Position numbers and translations under genes: made by a program
Source of the DNA: Anaeramoeba flamelloides
Taxonomy: Eukaryota; Metamonada; Anaeramoebidae
NCBI GenBank assembly: GCA_027625915.1
Contig: JANTQA010000038.1
Span: 566,001-630,000 of the forward strand
Reading direction: 5' to 3'
DNA: 64,000 nt
Notes under the pieces: model-generated
Seen by the model: only the letters and a program-made list of their open reading frames with translations
The model's database searches: none
What the model was told of the DNA's origin: nothing
Shown here: one piece after another, positions 10,805 to 21,159 of the stretch
How positions within the stretch are numbered: the stretch's first letter is position 1
Layout of the letters: each line of letters begins with the position of its first letter

Positions 10805-10965
10805 TGAAAGTGTCATAGGGTGCTTTCTTGTGCTATATAATGTCTAGGTTTTCTCAAATTCAAAAGAATAGAAAAAAATCAAAGTATTTACTCAATTCTT
10901 TTGAATTCTGGACAACCAAAGGGCTATTTTTTTCAATTTGAACAAATTAAAAGAAAATTTTTGAA
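10805..10965. repeat. Hairpin module related to the 25-kb and 60-kb arrays
   Basis: Contains AATGTCTAGGTTTTCT followed by a self-complementary pair (AATTCAAAAGAATAG ... CAATTCTTTTGAATTC), the same module repeated at 24985-25755 and 59165-60640. A single solitary copy. Confidence 0.6.
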
Positions 10966-11555
10966 ATTTTTAATTTATTTCAAAAATTTTAAAAAAAACA
11001 CAACCAGAAACAGGGGTTATTTTGTTGAATTATCTCTCTTCAAAAATAAATTAATATAATAAAATCAATTTTTTTTTTTTCTTTTTCTTGAAAAAATCGA
11101 AAAAAATGTATCTTAATGAAAAAATTTTCTTTTCTAGGTGTCTTTGTCGGTCAAATTTTTTGGACAATTTGTTTTTCAACATTTGTAAGTAGATAATATT
11201 ATCAATAACATATTTGAATTTTTTTCCCTTGTTTTTGTGAAAGAATAAGAACATTAAGGGTCTAATCACTTACCCTGGATTTTTTCAATACTCAAGAAGT
11301 GTCTTGATACCAAAATGGATATTTTGAAATAACACTTCTTTTGATGAGTAAAATTGAAATAATAAATAAAAACAATTCAATTCAAAAAAAAAGTTGAAAA
11401 GTGTTCTCTGTTCCAAAAAATCAATATTTCAAATAAAATTACTTGTTTCTAATTATAAATGTTAAAAGGGTTTAATTTCTTCAATTTAAAAGAAATTTTT
11501 TTCTTTTGGTAGAAAGTCAATTTAATTTGAGTTTAATCTAATTTGTGTTTATTTT
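10966..11555. other. Intergenic spacer
   Basis: No gene or repeat that I can support. Confidence 0.4.
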
Positions 11556-11850
11556 GTAGCCCTCTATATTTGTCAAAGTATGGATTTTGTAACATTCTTG
11601 AGATAAAAATAACTCATTTGAGAGATAGTCAAAAAAATCACCAAGATCATAATCCTCTAATGATCCAAAAAGCGCCATCGGTTTAAACTTGAAAACTAAA
11701 ATCATTGTACTCAAAATTATATATTTCACAAAATTGGAAATTGATTGTCGCTCTTTAGCCCTTTTTCTCTAAAAATGGCCTCTTTTTTGATTTTTGATTT
11801 TTGGAGAGTGATCGCACTTCATAGTTTGGTTCGTTTTTAATTGGTATTAG
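11556..11850. repeat. ~300-bp dispersed repeat, copy 1
   Basis: Direct-orientation match to 19770-20072 over the whole length. Shared blocks include GATTTTGTAACATTCTTGAG, AAAAAGCGCCA and TGTCGCTCTTTRGCCC (R for the variable base). Read on the minus strand, part of it still resembles peptide sequence (SNELFLSQECYKI) in both copies, so it may derive from an old coding exon rather than a transposon. Confidence 0.7.
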
Positions 11851-12276
11851 GTTCTGAGATCAATTTGGAAAACTTTTTTTAATCCATTTCAGACAATTAA
11901 AATTTATCAAAATAACTGAATCCTTCCTGAAAAGTTTTAACTAATTTTTTTACATTACCTCGTTAACAAGCTGACGAAATTTTGTACTTTTGTTTGAAAT
12001 AATTTTTTTACTGCCGTAAATGTCTAAAAGTTGTTGTGACTTAAAAAGTTGTAGTGATCTACTTCAAAATATTTTCAAAGAATTTTAAAAACATAACTTT
12101 TAAGAGTTCCATAATAAATTAAAAAGAATTTAAAAACTAATACCAAGGTAGACTGAGAGTGTTTTAAAATGATAAGTCTTCCAGAAAATAAATTATTAGT
12201 AGTTCATTTTTTCCATTTTTATTTTTTTCAGATCCCAAATTAACAAACCAAAAAAACAAAAACAAGCCGATCCTTA
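11851..12276. other. Upstream region of the PH/RUN gene
   Basis: AT-rich. A TTTTTTTCAG acceptor-like site lies at about 12223-12232, 45 bp before the ATG, compatible with a 5'UTR intron. No other feature. Confidence 0.35.
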
Positions 12277-15200
12277 ATGAAGAAATTGTTTTCAGGTGAA
12301 TTATTTAAACTTAGTGGGAATAGAAACAAATACCAAAAACGTTTTTGTGAATTAATTAATACCTTTTTAACATATCGAACGAATGAGTCGAGCAAAGAGA
12401 CACGAGGAACAATTTTCATTATGGAGTATGATTTAAAGCGTGATCCAAACAACACTGTTTCGCAGCACTCTATCAAACTGATTCCTCACACGTCTGATTT
12501 GACAAGGGAATATAATTTCTATGCCTCAAGCTTACAAATCTTGGACAATTTTATTCAAGCATATGAGCAAGCGAAAAGAAGCTTACAAACAACAATACAG
12601 AAAAGTCTCACAATACCTGAAATTAGTGGGTGGTTAGAACGAAGGGAAGATCGTAAGATATGCGCCAAGTGGGTCAAAAGGTTTTGTGAGTGTCGGCTAA
12701 ACAAAATGAATGTTTACAACAACGACCAAGAAGCAAAATTGGACCTTTCGATCCCCTTAAATTTCACAATTGTTCGGCCATACTCGCACAGCAAAGGGAA
12801 AAATTCTGACTCATACTTTATGTTTGTTGGATCGACTGACGAAGACACATATAACTTTCGTGCAAATAGTGCCTCGGTGATGTACCAATGGGTGGAAACA
12901 ATTTATAAATCGAAAAAGTATTCTTTAGAAAACCCCATCAATAAAAATAAAGAGAAGTCGCAAAGCTTATTTGTGCATGGCAATCCGAAAATCGAAACAT
13001 TAAAAAGAGCAGAAAAGTCAAGAAATTTCATTGCATTTAATAAATTTAAAGAAAAATCCAAACACGGCAAAACAAAATCAATGGCAGTTCAAGATCTTGA
13101 TTTCTTTGACGATTGGGTTAATATTGATGGTGTAGATAACGAGAACAAGGAAGAAACAAATGAAAAAAAGGTTCCGAATGAAAAACAAGACTATAAGGAT
13201 AAAAAAGTGAAAGAAAAATCTCAAAATGTTCCAAACTCCTTAAAAAATACTTTGGCAAAGAAGAAAATTCATAAAAAGAAACCAGAATTATTGAAAAAGA
13301 ATGAAAAAAAAAAGAATGAATTGAAAAAAGAAAAAGAAAAAAAAAAATTTCTGAAAAAAAAAATGAAACCCAAATATTCTGAATTACTTTCAATCTACAA
13401 CTTAATGAACAATCACGAATGGTGGGAAAACGAAAACGAAAACGAAAACGAAAAGGAGGATAGTAAAGAAAATGAACAAGATAAAAAAAAAAAAAAAACA
13501 AAAGCAAACTTGATAAAATTTGATTCCTTTGGGGGTAATTTCATTGAAGACAATGAATTTTTTTCAGATGAAGAATTTCATAAAAAATTAAAAAACGAAG
13601 AAGAAGAACGAATATGGAAAGAGCAAAGAAGAGTAGAACAGGAAATTAATATGAAAAAAAAAAGAGAGAGAAGACAAGATAAGCAAAAAGATGTTTATTT
13701 AATTATAAAAGATCTGATTAAGATTTCACCATTAGTATACGAAAAACAAATTAATGATAATGTTGTTAATACAAATAATAAAGAAATGGAAAAGGAAAAG
13801 GAAAAGGAAAAGGAAAAGGAAAAGGAAAAGGAAAGGGGAAAGGAAAAAAGTGATGATGAAAATGAAAATACTAAAGAAAAAGAAGAACAAGAACAAGATA
13901 AAATTGAAATTGCAAAAGAAAATCAAAATCAAGATGAAGATGAAAATAAAAACACCAGTAATAGCATTTGTGGCTATTGTTTAGCTGATCTTGAACCCAG
14001 GAATTTCCAAGATATGATTATGTATAATCCAAATAATGATGGTTCACAAGAAAAAGACAAAAGGGTCTATACGATGGAGGATTTAATCAAGACATCAATT
14101 GAGTCTCAAAAAAAAGACATTAACAAAGGCAAAATAAAACTAAAAAAAAACACTGAAAAAACGATTGAATCGCTTCGTGAAAACCGAAGAACTACAACAA
14201 ACACTTTAATGAAATCAGAATTGTTAAGAAAATTAGCATTTAAACAAAAAAACAATGATGGGATTGAAAAAGACAATGCAAGTTCAAATTCAAATTCAAA
14301 TTTAAACGAAACTGGAAAAACCAATGAACCAAATAACAAGGAAGAAAATAGTATGAATGACGAAATTGGAAAAAAAAACCAAAAATTATCAGAACAATTT
14401 ATTTTTGATTTAACCTCGACAGTTTCTGAAATTCAAATGAAATATTTGGATGACGAAAAAATCAAGCAGGGTATAATCAAAACAATAAGAATTTACGGGA
14501 AAAGAAAATTCAAAGTCGATAATAAAGATAATAATGGTTATATGATTGTCAAAATGTTTACATCATTATTTTTATCTAATCGAAAGACCATAGATCAAAA
14601 TAATGAATCTGAAAAGGTATCATTTTACGAAAATGCTGTGGAATTAAATCACGAATTAATGAAGCCCTCCTATCATTTTGTTTCTAAAAGAAAAGCACAT
14701 CAGATTTCAAAGAATGATCCAGAATTGTTTAAAGTATCTTCGTTTTTTTTATCTGGATTAAATGATTCCAGATTAATCCAATGGCTCGATATCTTGTCTA
14801 ATAAGGATTTCATTCAAAAAATATACACCAAGGAATCATTACTTTATGATCAGCAATTTTTATCTGGTATTGTGTTCTCACTATCCCCTTTGGAAAGACT
14901 TCATTTTTCATTAGCTGACGATTATCAAATTCTATTGAATGGATATAAATTCGGCGAAGAATCACCAAAAACAAACTTTTCAAAAATGAGAATTAAAAGT
15001 AGTGTTCCTTTGCTAGCTGAAGATGACGATTCTTCTTCGGAAACATCTGATTCGGAAAGCACAGAAGACGAGAGCTCGATAAATAAGAATACTAATACAA
15101 ATGACAACAACAACAATAATAATAATTTAAATAATAATAATAATAGTGGTGGTAGTAGTAGTATTAGTATTAATAATAAAAATAAAAAAAACAAGGAAAG

Positions 15201-15825
15201 TAAATTGGAAAATGAATTCCAATTACAAAACGAAGAAGAATTGAAAAAAGGCTTTACCCACGAAACCAGATTTTGGGAATTATATAAAACATGTATCCAA
15301 CTTGTCAATTACTTTGCAAAATATAATAATCATCAGCAAATAGAGCTTGGCAAAGAAAGTACAAATAACGCTTTAAAAACGGTTATACGCAAAGAATTAT
15401 TGCCAAATATAAACGAATTATTGCATAACGGCTTCAAAAGAAATGTCTTTTTATCCGCCACAAAAAATCATCTCTGGACTTATTTGAACTTGATTGTTGG
15501 CGAGAGAATAAATAAAAAAAATAAAAATTTTGAATCCTTTAAAGATTTACAAAATTCCATAAAGAAAATAGAATCGGGTTCTTTGTTTTCAGATAAAAAA
15601 TCTATCGAAAACTATAATTTGAAATTATTTGGATGGATTTGTGATTCAATCAATAATAAAAAATTTGCCACATACATACTGCAGCTTTCAGAATCAAAAT
15701 ATTCCATCAAAAAATTTTCTTCCTCCTCAATCCTTAATAACCCTTCTTCTTGTCAACAATTTTCGGAAATTTTATCTTTGGTATCTAAAATTCCTTTAGA
15801 GTTGGTAATCAAAAAAGCTTTATAA
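12277..15825 (+). CDS. Tandem-PH, tandem-RUN-like protein
   Basis: Uninterrupted 1182-residue ORF from a clear ATG. Residues ~3-100 (GELFKLSGNRNKYQKRFCEL) and ~115-213 (ISGWLERREDRKICAKWVKR, ending with a Trp in MYQWVETIYKS) are two PH domains. Such domains bind phosphoinositides or proteins at membranes. Residues ~215-700 are a Lys/Glu-rich linker with a CGYCLADLEP patch. Residues ~703-885 and ~996-1182 each resemble a RUN domain: helical, with an internal L-x-x-WL/W-I-C motif and a closing P-L-x-x-hydrophobic segment (SPLERLHFSL; SKIPLELVIKKAL). They are separated by an Asn/Ser-rich spacer. RUN domains are usually effectors of Rab, Rap or Arl GTPases, so a role in endosome or lysosome traffic is inferred. 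PH assignment is fairly firm, the second RUN-like copy moderate, the first weaker. Confidence 0.8.
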   Translation: MKKLFSGELFKLSGNRNKYQKRFCELINTFLTYRTNESSKETRGTIFIMEYDLKRDPNNTVSQHSIKLIPHTSDLTREYNFYASSLQILDNFIQAYEQAKRSLQTTIQKSLTIPEISGWLERREDRKICAKWVKRFCECRLNKMNVYNNDQEAKLDLSIPLNFTIVRPYSHSKGKNSDSYFMFVGSTDEDTYNFRANSASVMYQWVETIYKSKKYSLENPINKNKEKSQSLFVHGNPKIETLKRAEKSRNFIAFNKFKEKSKHGKTKSMAVQDLDFFDDWVNIDGVDNENKEETNEKKVPNEKQDYKDKKVKEKSQNVPNSLKNTLAKKKIHKKKPELLKKNEKKKNELKKEKEKKKFLKKKMKPKYSELLSIYNLMNNHEWWENENENENEKEDSKENEQDKKKKKTKANLIKFDSFGGNFIEDNEFFSDEEFHKKLKNEEEERIWKEQRRVEQEINMKKKRERRQDKQKDVYLIIKDLIKISPLVYEKQINDNVVNTNNKEMEKEKEKEKEKEKEKERGKEKSDDENENTKEKEEQEQDKIEIAKENQNQDEDENKNTSNSICGYCLADLEPRNFQDMIMYNPNNDGSQEKDKRVYTMEDLIKTSIESQKKDINKGKIKLKKNTEKTIESLRENRRTTTNTLMKSELLRKLAFKQKNNDGIEKDNASSNSNSNLNETGKTNEPNNKEENSMNDEIGKKNQKLSEQFIFDLTSTVSEIQMKYLDDEKIKQGIIKTIRIYGKRKFKVDNKDNNGYMIVKMFTSLFLSNRKTIDQNNESEKVSFYENAVELNHELMKPSYHFVSKRKAHQISKNDPELFKVSSFFLSGLNDSRLIQWLDILSNKDFIQKIYTKESLLYDQQFLSGIVFSLSPLERLHFSLADDYQILLNGYKFGEESPKTNFSKMRIKSSVPLLAEDDDSSSETSDSESTEDESSINKNTNTNDNNNNNNNLNNNNNSGGSSSISINNKNKKNKESKLENEFQLQNEEELKKGFTHETRFWELYKTCIQLVNYFAKYNNHQQIELGKESTNNALKTVIRKELLPNINELLHNGFKRNVFLSATKNHLWTYLNLIVGERINKKNKNFESFKDLQNSIKKIESGSLFSDKKSIENYNLKLFGWICDSINNKKFATYILQLSESKYSIKKFSSSSILNNPSSCQQFSEILSLVSKIPLELVIKKAL

Positions 15826-16967
15826 TCTTTATCATTGAATTTTTAGGCTTTTGTTTTTTTTTTTTTTTTTTTTTTTTTTTGTTAGCTTTCATTTTTATTA
15901 TTTTCTTATTAATTTTTGATTATTTTTTTCAATAAAAATATTATTAAAAAAAACTTTTATAATTTATTATTATTATTATTGGAGCAGTGTAAATTACACA
16001 TTAGATGTTCTTAGACTTTATTTCCACTTTCAGGAATTAAGCATAAAATCATAGATTTCACGATTATTAATTAATGAAAATAGTTTTAAACTTTCTTAAT
16101 TAAAAATTAATTCATTAAGATTTATTTCTTTTAATTTATTTTGAAATATTGATCTATCATTTTCATAAAAAAGATATACTAATAAAAAGTTATGAATAAT
16201 TTCTATTATTTCCTTATGTTAATATTTTAAAACCCAAGGAAACAACTCATTTGATTTTTTCTTAATGTAGTTAGATCGATGAGAATTATTAGTATATTTG
16301 CTGAATTTTAGAATTGTTGAACTTGCTAGATTAATTAATTGTCTTTGAGTTTTATATAAAAATTTTGATTTTTCATTATTTCAAAATATTTTCTGGGGTG
16401 CTGAAAATGACTGAGATTTTTTTTTAAATTTATAAATCAATAATTGTTGTTAATTATACATTTCTTTTTTTTTTTTTTTATTTTCATTAGTTTTATTATA
16501 GTAGTATCAAATAATCCATTATTTAATTATATATTAATAGAATTTGTTTGTTGATAATTGATTTGAAATTCATTAATCCATTTTATTATTTATTTTTTGC
16601 TTGAATTTTATTAATTGTTCCAAATAAGGAAGAGAAGAATTGTTTTTTTTTTTTTTAAATTTTAATGTTTTTAATTTTGATTTAATATTTTTTTTTAATT
16701 TTTTCTTTTTCGATAACGAATTTAAAATATTATATGTTAACTAAATAGACTCAAAAAATAATATTAATTCCTCTTCAGAATTTGTGCCAACCAAGTTTCT
16801 TTAGAAGGGGAAATTTTCTTCAAAATTTTATTCTTCCTAAATAAGATGTAAAAGATTTAAATACCTTTCTTATTTGCATTTTACTTAACTTTTTTCTGAA
16901 TTGAAAATTCTTAATAATTAGTATAATTACACTGAATAAAAACAAAATACTAGCCCATTTAAACATC
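15826..16967. other. 3' flank with poly-T and a dispersed repeat
   Basis: A 27-base T run lies at 15854-15880 just after the stop of the PH/RUN gene, followed by AT-only spacer. At 15979-16072 is a repeat shared with 24350-24442 (GTGTAAATTACAC, then AAAATCATAGATTTCACGAT). No gene seen. Confidence 0.5.
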
Positions 16968-17500
16968 TAAACTCTTATTCAAATTTTTTAACATACCAAA
17001 ATTCAATTTTTGAAAAAAAAATCTTATTTAATCAATTGAAGAAGAAATACTAAATTAGAACCTTTTATAATTGAAATTTTAACGATTAATTATAAATTAC
17101 AATATTCACAAAACAAAAAATAAAGAATTATCAATTAAAATAAATTTCAAGAGTGTGTTAAATATTGTGGAGAGGACACAAGAAAAAAATTAAAATGGAA
17201 AATTTGTTGAAATTTATTAAAGATTAATCGATCAAAGGTTTAGATACTATCAATTTATTTTATTTGAGTTCTTCTATTTGGAATAACTCAACTTTAGCCG
17301 AATATTAATTGTTGTAATTTTTTTTTTCTTAGAAGGAAAGCAAGTTAGGTAATTGAAAAAATGAAATGAAAAACAAATAACTAAAAAATGATAAAAATGA
17401 TTATCTTTTTTTATAAAAATCAAAATTATTTCAAATTTAAATGAAATTGTATTATTCTAGTGTTTTGTAAATTTTAACTGTATTAAAAATTTTAAATGTT
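16968..17500 (-). mobile_element. ~540-bp TAAAC-end MITE, diverged copy
   Basis: Begins TAAACTCTTATTCAAATTTT and AACATACCAAAATTC, the reverse complement of the right end of 49699-50235, and shares its internal order (GAGTGTGTTAA, AAATTTGTTGAAAT, ATCGATCAAAGG). The far end is eroded and its position approximate. Confidence 0.55.
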
Positions 17501-17927
17501 ATTGTTATTTTATTAAGTGTTAAATGAAAGAATCATTTGATCTGTTAATGAGTGAATTCTGAAGTGACTAAATTTGGAACTTCCAATTCAAAGAGTATCT
17601 ATAATAGACACTGTTACTAGAAGTAGTTGAAAATTATTTTAGTTTATAAGAAAAAAAAAGAGAAATATAAAGAGTTTTAAAAAAAGAAGAAGAAATATAA
17701 AAAAAGGGAAAGAGGAAAAAAATAAAGCAGTTAAAAATAATTGATTTGAGAAACTTGAAGTCTTTTGATTCAAATAAATCTGTGTGTGGTTAGGGGTTAT
17801 TTATTTTTGAACACCCTTTTCAGAATAGCATGTTGATTAAAATTGGTCAAAAGGTAATCTATTGCAACATCATAATTTCTTTTATGAATTTTTCCTGAAT
17901 AATTCGTCTGTATCCTCTTTTGCTATT

Positions 17928-18060
17928 ATGAAGTCAAAATTTTTGATTTTTCTGAGTTGTTTATTACGGTTTCACGAGTTTTCTCATATTTTTTACCGTC
18001 CCATATGAAGTATTCTATATCAACAACTTTCTTTTTACAGTATGGACATATTATGGAGTA
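17928..18060 (-). pseudogene. Fragment with CPYC zinc-knuckle-like motif
   Basis: On the minus strand, 43 codons stand out from the AT background: KFKIYSIICPYCKKKVVDIE, then a segment with FIWDGKKYEKT, ending at TAA. The C-P-Y-C pair is a typical half of a zinc site. No start, no acceptor AG and no second Cys pair is visible in this frame. Further coding-like stretches (NYDVAIDYLLTNFNQHAILK) follow in other frames down to about 17810. It looks like a decayed host gene fragment lying just after the stop of the B-box/SPRY gene. Family unknown. Confidence 0.4.
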
Positions 18061-18178
18061 AATTTTGAATTTTTATTTATGATTTTACTCTTGTATTTCT
18101 GAAAGGAAATTTATGTAAAAGGGAACCAAGGTATAATTCACACACTTTCAATGATAATAAAAAAAATAATTTTTTTTT

Positions 18179-19306
18179 TCAAATTATTGTTATCTGGTTT
18201 TTTTCTTCTCCTTTTTGGTGTTTTAATTCAGCAAAAAAATTAACTTTTTCAGGTATATTTTCCCATCCTCCAAGATTTTTTTCATTGATTTCGAAATAAA
18301 TTTTTTTTTGATCCATATCAAGAGAAATTGTCAAAATGTCGTTTTTTTTAAAATTTATTTCTTCAGGGTATTTTTTTTTGGTCCATTTGCCGTTTTCTTT
18401 TTTGGATTTTGCACTTTTGATATTTGAATACCGATCCCATTCTGTTCCAAAATAATAAATTTCTTCTATTTCATCCCTTTTGATGAAATTTTTCGTATTT
18501 TCAGTTTTGATTACTCCTAAAAAAATACTATTCTCTTTATTTTTTTGATTTGGGAAGTGGCCTATTTTTATTTTTATTTTGTGCTTTCCACTCGAATATA
18601 TTTTTTCACCACATATTCTCCCCAATTTAAATTTCGATGAATTTATAGCAGTTTTATTTTCATTTTTTAATTGCGTTACATTTCTTCTATTCATTTTTGG
18701 ATCAAATTTATCTTTTTCTTTTTCTTTTTTCCTTTTCTTCTTTTCCCTTTCCTCTATTTCTATTATTTCTTTCTGGATGATTTCATTTGATTCCAAAATT
18801 AATTTGAATGTTTTTTCATCTTTATCCAATTTTTTGAGATATTTGATTTTTTTTTTTTTTTGATTTATCTTAATCTGTTTTTCTTCTTTTTCTTTCAAAA
18901 TTTTTATAAAATTAGTATTTGATATTATTTCAACGTTCTTTAATAAATTTAGATAATTTATTTTTGAATTTTGGATTTTTTGTATCAATAAATCTGATTT
19001 ATTTTCGATAAAATTTGCAAACTCTTTAATTTCTTGTCTTATTTTTTTTTGGTTTTCAAGAGATATTCTGATCTTTTCTTTATTATTCTTTTCATCTTTT
19101 TGGATTTTATGGAACATTCTTTTGATTTTTTCTGAAATTTTATTTGAATATTCATTTAAACCTAATATCGAATGATTATTTTTTCTACAGGTTTCATAAC
19201 ATGCAGCACAAATTAATCCATTATCATCTTTACAATATAAGCATAATTCTTTTTTATGTTTTTCACACAGATTAAAATTAGTTTCTTTTTGGATCAAAGA
19301 TAACAA
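18179..19306 (-). CDS. TRIM-like protein: B-box, coiled coil, SPRY-like domain
   Basis: 375-codon open frame. A B-box-type zinc finger comes first (CEKHKKELCLYCKDDNGLIC, then C-x2-C and a later His). It is followed by a long Lys/Glu coiled coil (about residues 55-200) and a C-terminal SPRY-like beta sandwich (GKHKIKIKIGHFP, IFLGVIKTEN, YYFGTEW, then NDILTISLDMDQKKIYFEIN and a Trp in GGWENIPEKV). This is the TRIM layout without a visible RING. The first in-frame ATG falls after the B-box (about residue 64), and the codon opening the frame is TTG. An upstream exon must supply the start, or the gene has lost its 5' end. No RING-like exon was found within 400 bp upstream. Possible roles are ubiquitin-pathway or cytoskeletal scaffold, by family only. 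Confidence 0.7.
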   Translation of the reverse strand: MLSLIQKETNFNLCEKHKKELCLYCKDDNGLICAACYETCRKNNHSILGLNEYSNKISEKIKRMFHKIQKDEKNNKEKIRISLENQKKIRQEIKEFANFIENKSDLLIQKIQNSKINYLNLLKNVEIISNTNFIKILKEKEEKQIKINQKKKKIKYLKKLDKDEKTFKLILESNEIIQKEIIEIEEREKKKRKKEKEKDKFDPKMNRRNVTQLKNENKTAINSSKFKLGRICGEKIYSSGKHKIKIKIGHFPNQKNKENSIFLGVIKTENTKNFIKRDEIEEIYYFGTEWDRYSNIKSAKSKKENGKWTKKKYPEEINFKKNDILTISLDMDQKKIYFEINEKNLGGWENIPEKVNFFAELKHQKGEEKNQITII

Positions 19307-19309
19307 AGA

Positions 19310-19769
19310 TAATAAATTTGAAAAATAATAGAAATAGTAATAAAGAAAAATATATAATAAATAAATTAATAAAAAGGTATATAGACAAAAATATAATAAC
19401 TGTTGTTATTTGAATGAATTTATGAAAATAAGTAATATATTTTCCTTGGTAAGGTGATGTTTATAGCGTCCAGATTGAAAATATATATTTCTCATTTTCG
19501 AAACAATGAGTCAAATTGTGTGAGTTATTTTTGTTTGAAGTGGTGAGGATCTTTGAGGACAAAAAATAATTTAAAAAAACAAATTTGAAAAATTCAATAA
19601 TACTCTAAATCAGTAAAGTATTATTCAACAAAGATCTTTTTTCTAGAAATAGCCAATATAAATAATCAGGGAAAATTGGTTATTTTTTATCATTTTTTTT
19701 AGCTTGTTTTTCAAAAAAAAAAAAAAATAGCTGTCATTATTTGAATGAATTTGAGAAAATAAGAGGTTA
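19310..19769. other. Intergenic spacer
   Basis: Upstream of the B-box/SPRY frame. No RING exon or other coding segment recognised on the minus strand. Confidence 0.4.
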
Positions 19770-20072
19770 TATTGTAACTCTCTATATTTTACAAAGTAAT
19801 GATTTTGTAACATTCTTGAGATTAAAATAACTCATTTGAGAAATTGAAAAAAATGAAGAAAAAATCTTTGAGTTCTCAAAAAGCGCCAAAGATCGACACT
19901 CCGAAACTAACACAGTTGTTTTCAAAATTATAATTCGCAGCCATTCTAAAGTGGAAATTGAGTGTCGCTCTTTGGCCCTTTTTTCTAAAAATTTCCTCTT
20001 TTTTGATTGTTGATTTTTGGAGATTGATCGTACTTCACATGTTGATTGGTTTTTAATTGATATTTAGTTACT
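19770..20072. repeat. ~300-bp dispersed repeat, copy 2
   Basis: Direct copy of 11556-11850, alignable over its length with scattered differences. No terminal inverted repeats are apparent, so it does not look like a MITE. Confidence 0.7.
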
Positions 20073-20121
20073 CATAAAAAAACACAATTTTTTTTTTTCG
20101 TTTCAAAAATTATTTTTCACC

Positions 20122-20690
20122 TTAAGGTTTACAATCCCTGAAATTTTAAAAAAGATTATCTTGTGTCGTTTGTTACTACTTGTTAATTTGGTTCTTATCT
20201 GATCGATCTTGTGCTTGGTATGGATTTTTATAGTGGTTCAAAATGGCAATTTTTGACAATTTATTTTTAATTTTTCCGAAATCCTAATTGAAGAGTTTAA
20301 GATTAATTGGCTGGAACTTAAGTTATGGAAAAATGTGATTTGTGGGTTGTTGATTGGAATTTTTAATTAGGTTTGGTTTTATTTGGGGCTTATAAAAAAT
20401 TTTATTGTTTCATTTAATTAATTGACAAAAAAGTAAATCAAAAGTCTTTTCTACAACCCAAAATTCAAAAGTTATTCTTAAACACCTACCAATTTTTTAA
20501 TCTTTTAGTCTTAGACTCTTCAATTAAGATTTCGGAAAAATTAAAAATAAATTGTCAAAAATTGCCATTTTGAACCACTATAAAAATCCATACCAAGCAC
20601 AAGATCGATCAGATAAGAACCAAATTAACAAGTGGTAACAAACGACACAAGATAATATTTTTTACTATTTCAGGGATTGTAATCCTTAAT
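20122..20690. mobile_element. TTAA-flanked foldback element, 569 bp
   Basis: Bounded by TTAA on both sides. The arms (~190 bp each, 20122-20311 and 20505-20690) are near-perfect reverse complements, starting GGTTTACAATCCCTGAAA and GGATTACAATCCCTGAAA. A ~190-bp AT-rich loop lies between. TTAA target duplications are the mark of piggyBac-type transposition. There is no ORF, so it is non-autonomous. The high identity of the arms suggests a young insertion or recent gene conversion. Confidence 0.85.
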
Positions 20691-20699
20691 GGCTTGTAT

Positions 20700-20945
20700 C
20701 CTTAAACTAAACTAAAATTCATTTTCGTACATTCATTTAAAAAATTTTTCGTTCTTACCAGAAAAAACGTCTTTTTTTCTTGGCTAGAGTGTTTTAAAAA
20801 TTGTAATACTACTAACAACAATAAATACAATGGATTCAATGAATTGGAAGTTCTGGAATGTTGATTACAATCTTTAATAAACTTTATTTTCAAGGATGAA
20901 AGGTTAATTGAAGTAGTAGTTTTATCTAACTCGTACTTTTATATT
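20700..20945 (+). repeat. ~250-bp dispersed repeat, copy in forward orientation
   Basis: Matches the reverse complement of 58820-59070 and 59660-59920. Shared blocks include AACAATAAATACAATGG, TGGAAGTTCTGGAATGTTGA and AATAAACTTTATT. It abuts the TTAA foldback element. In one frame each copy gives a peptide resembling FWNVDYNL, so it may be an old coding exon. Confidence 0.65.
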
Positions 20946-21159
20946 TTCAATTTTCATACTGATGAATGGCAGTCCTTAGTGGTTAAGAAATGTCTTTTAA
21001 AGAAATGTAATTTGGGAATAAAAGCAAAAGTTTTTGAAACAAGTTTTTTTGTCTTGATGACTTGTAATTTAAAAAAAAATAAAAAAAAAAATTGAAATAA
21101 AGAAAGTGACAACCCCACTCTTTTTTTCTTTTCAAAAAACCAAAACAAATTTGAAAAAT

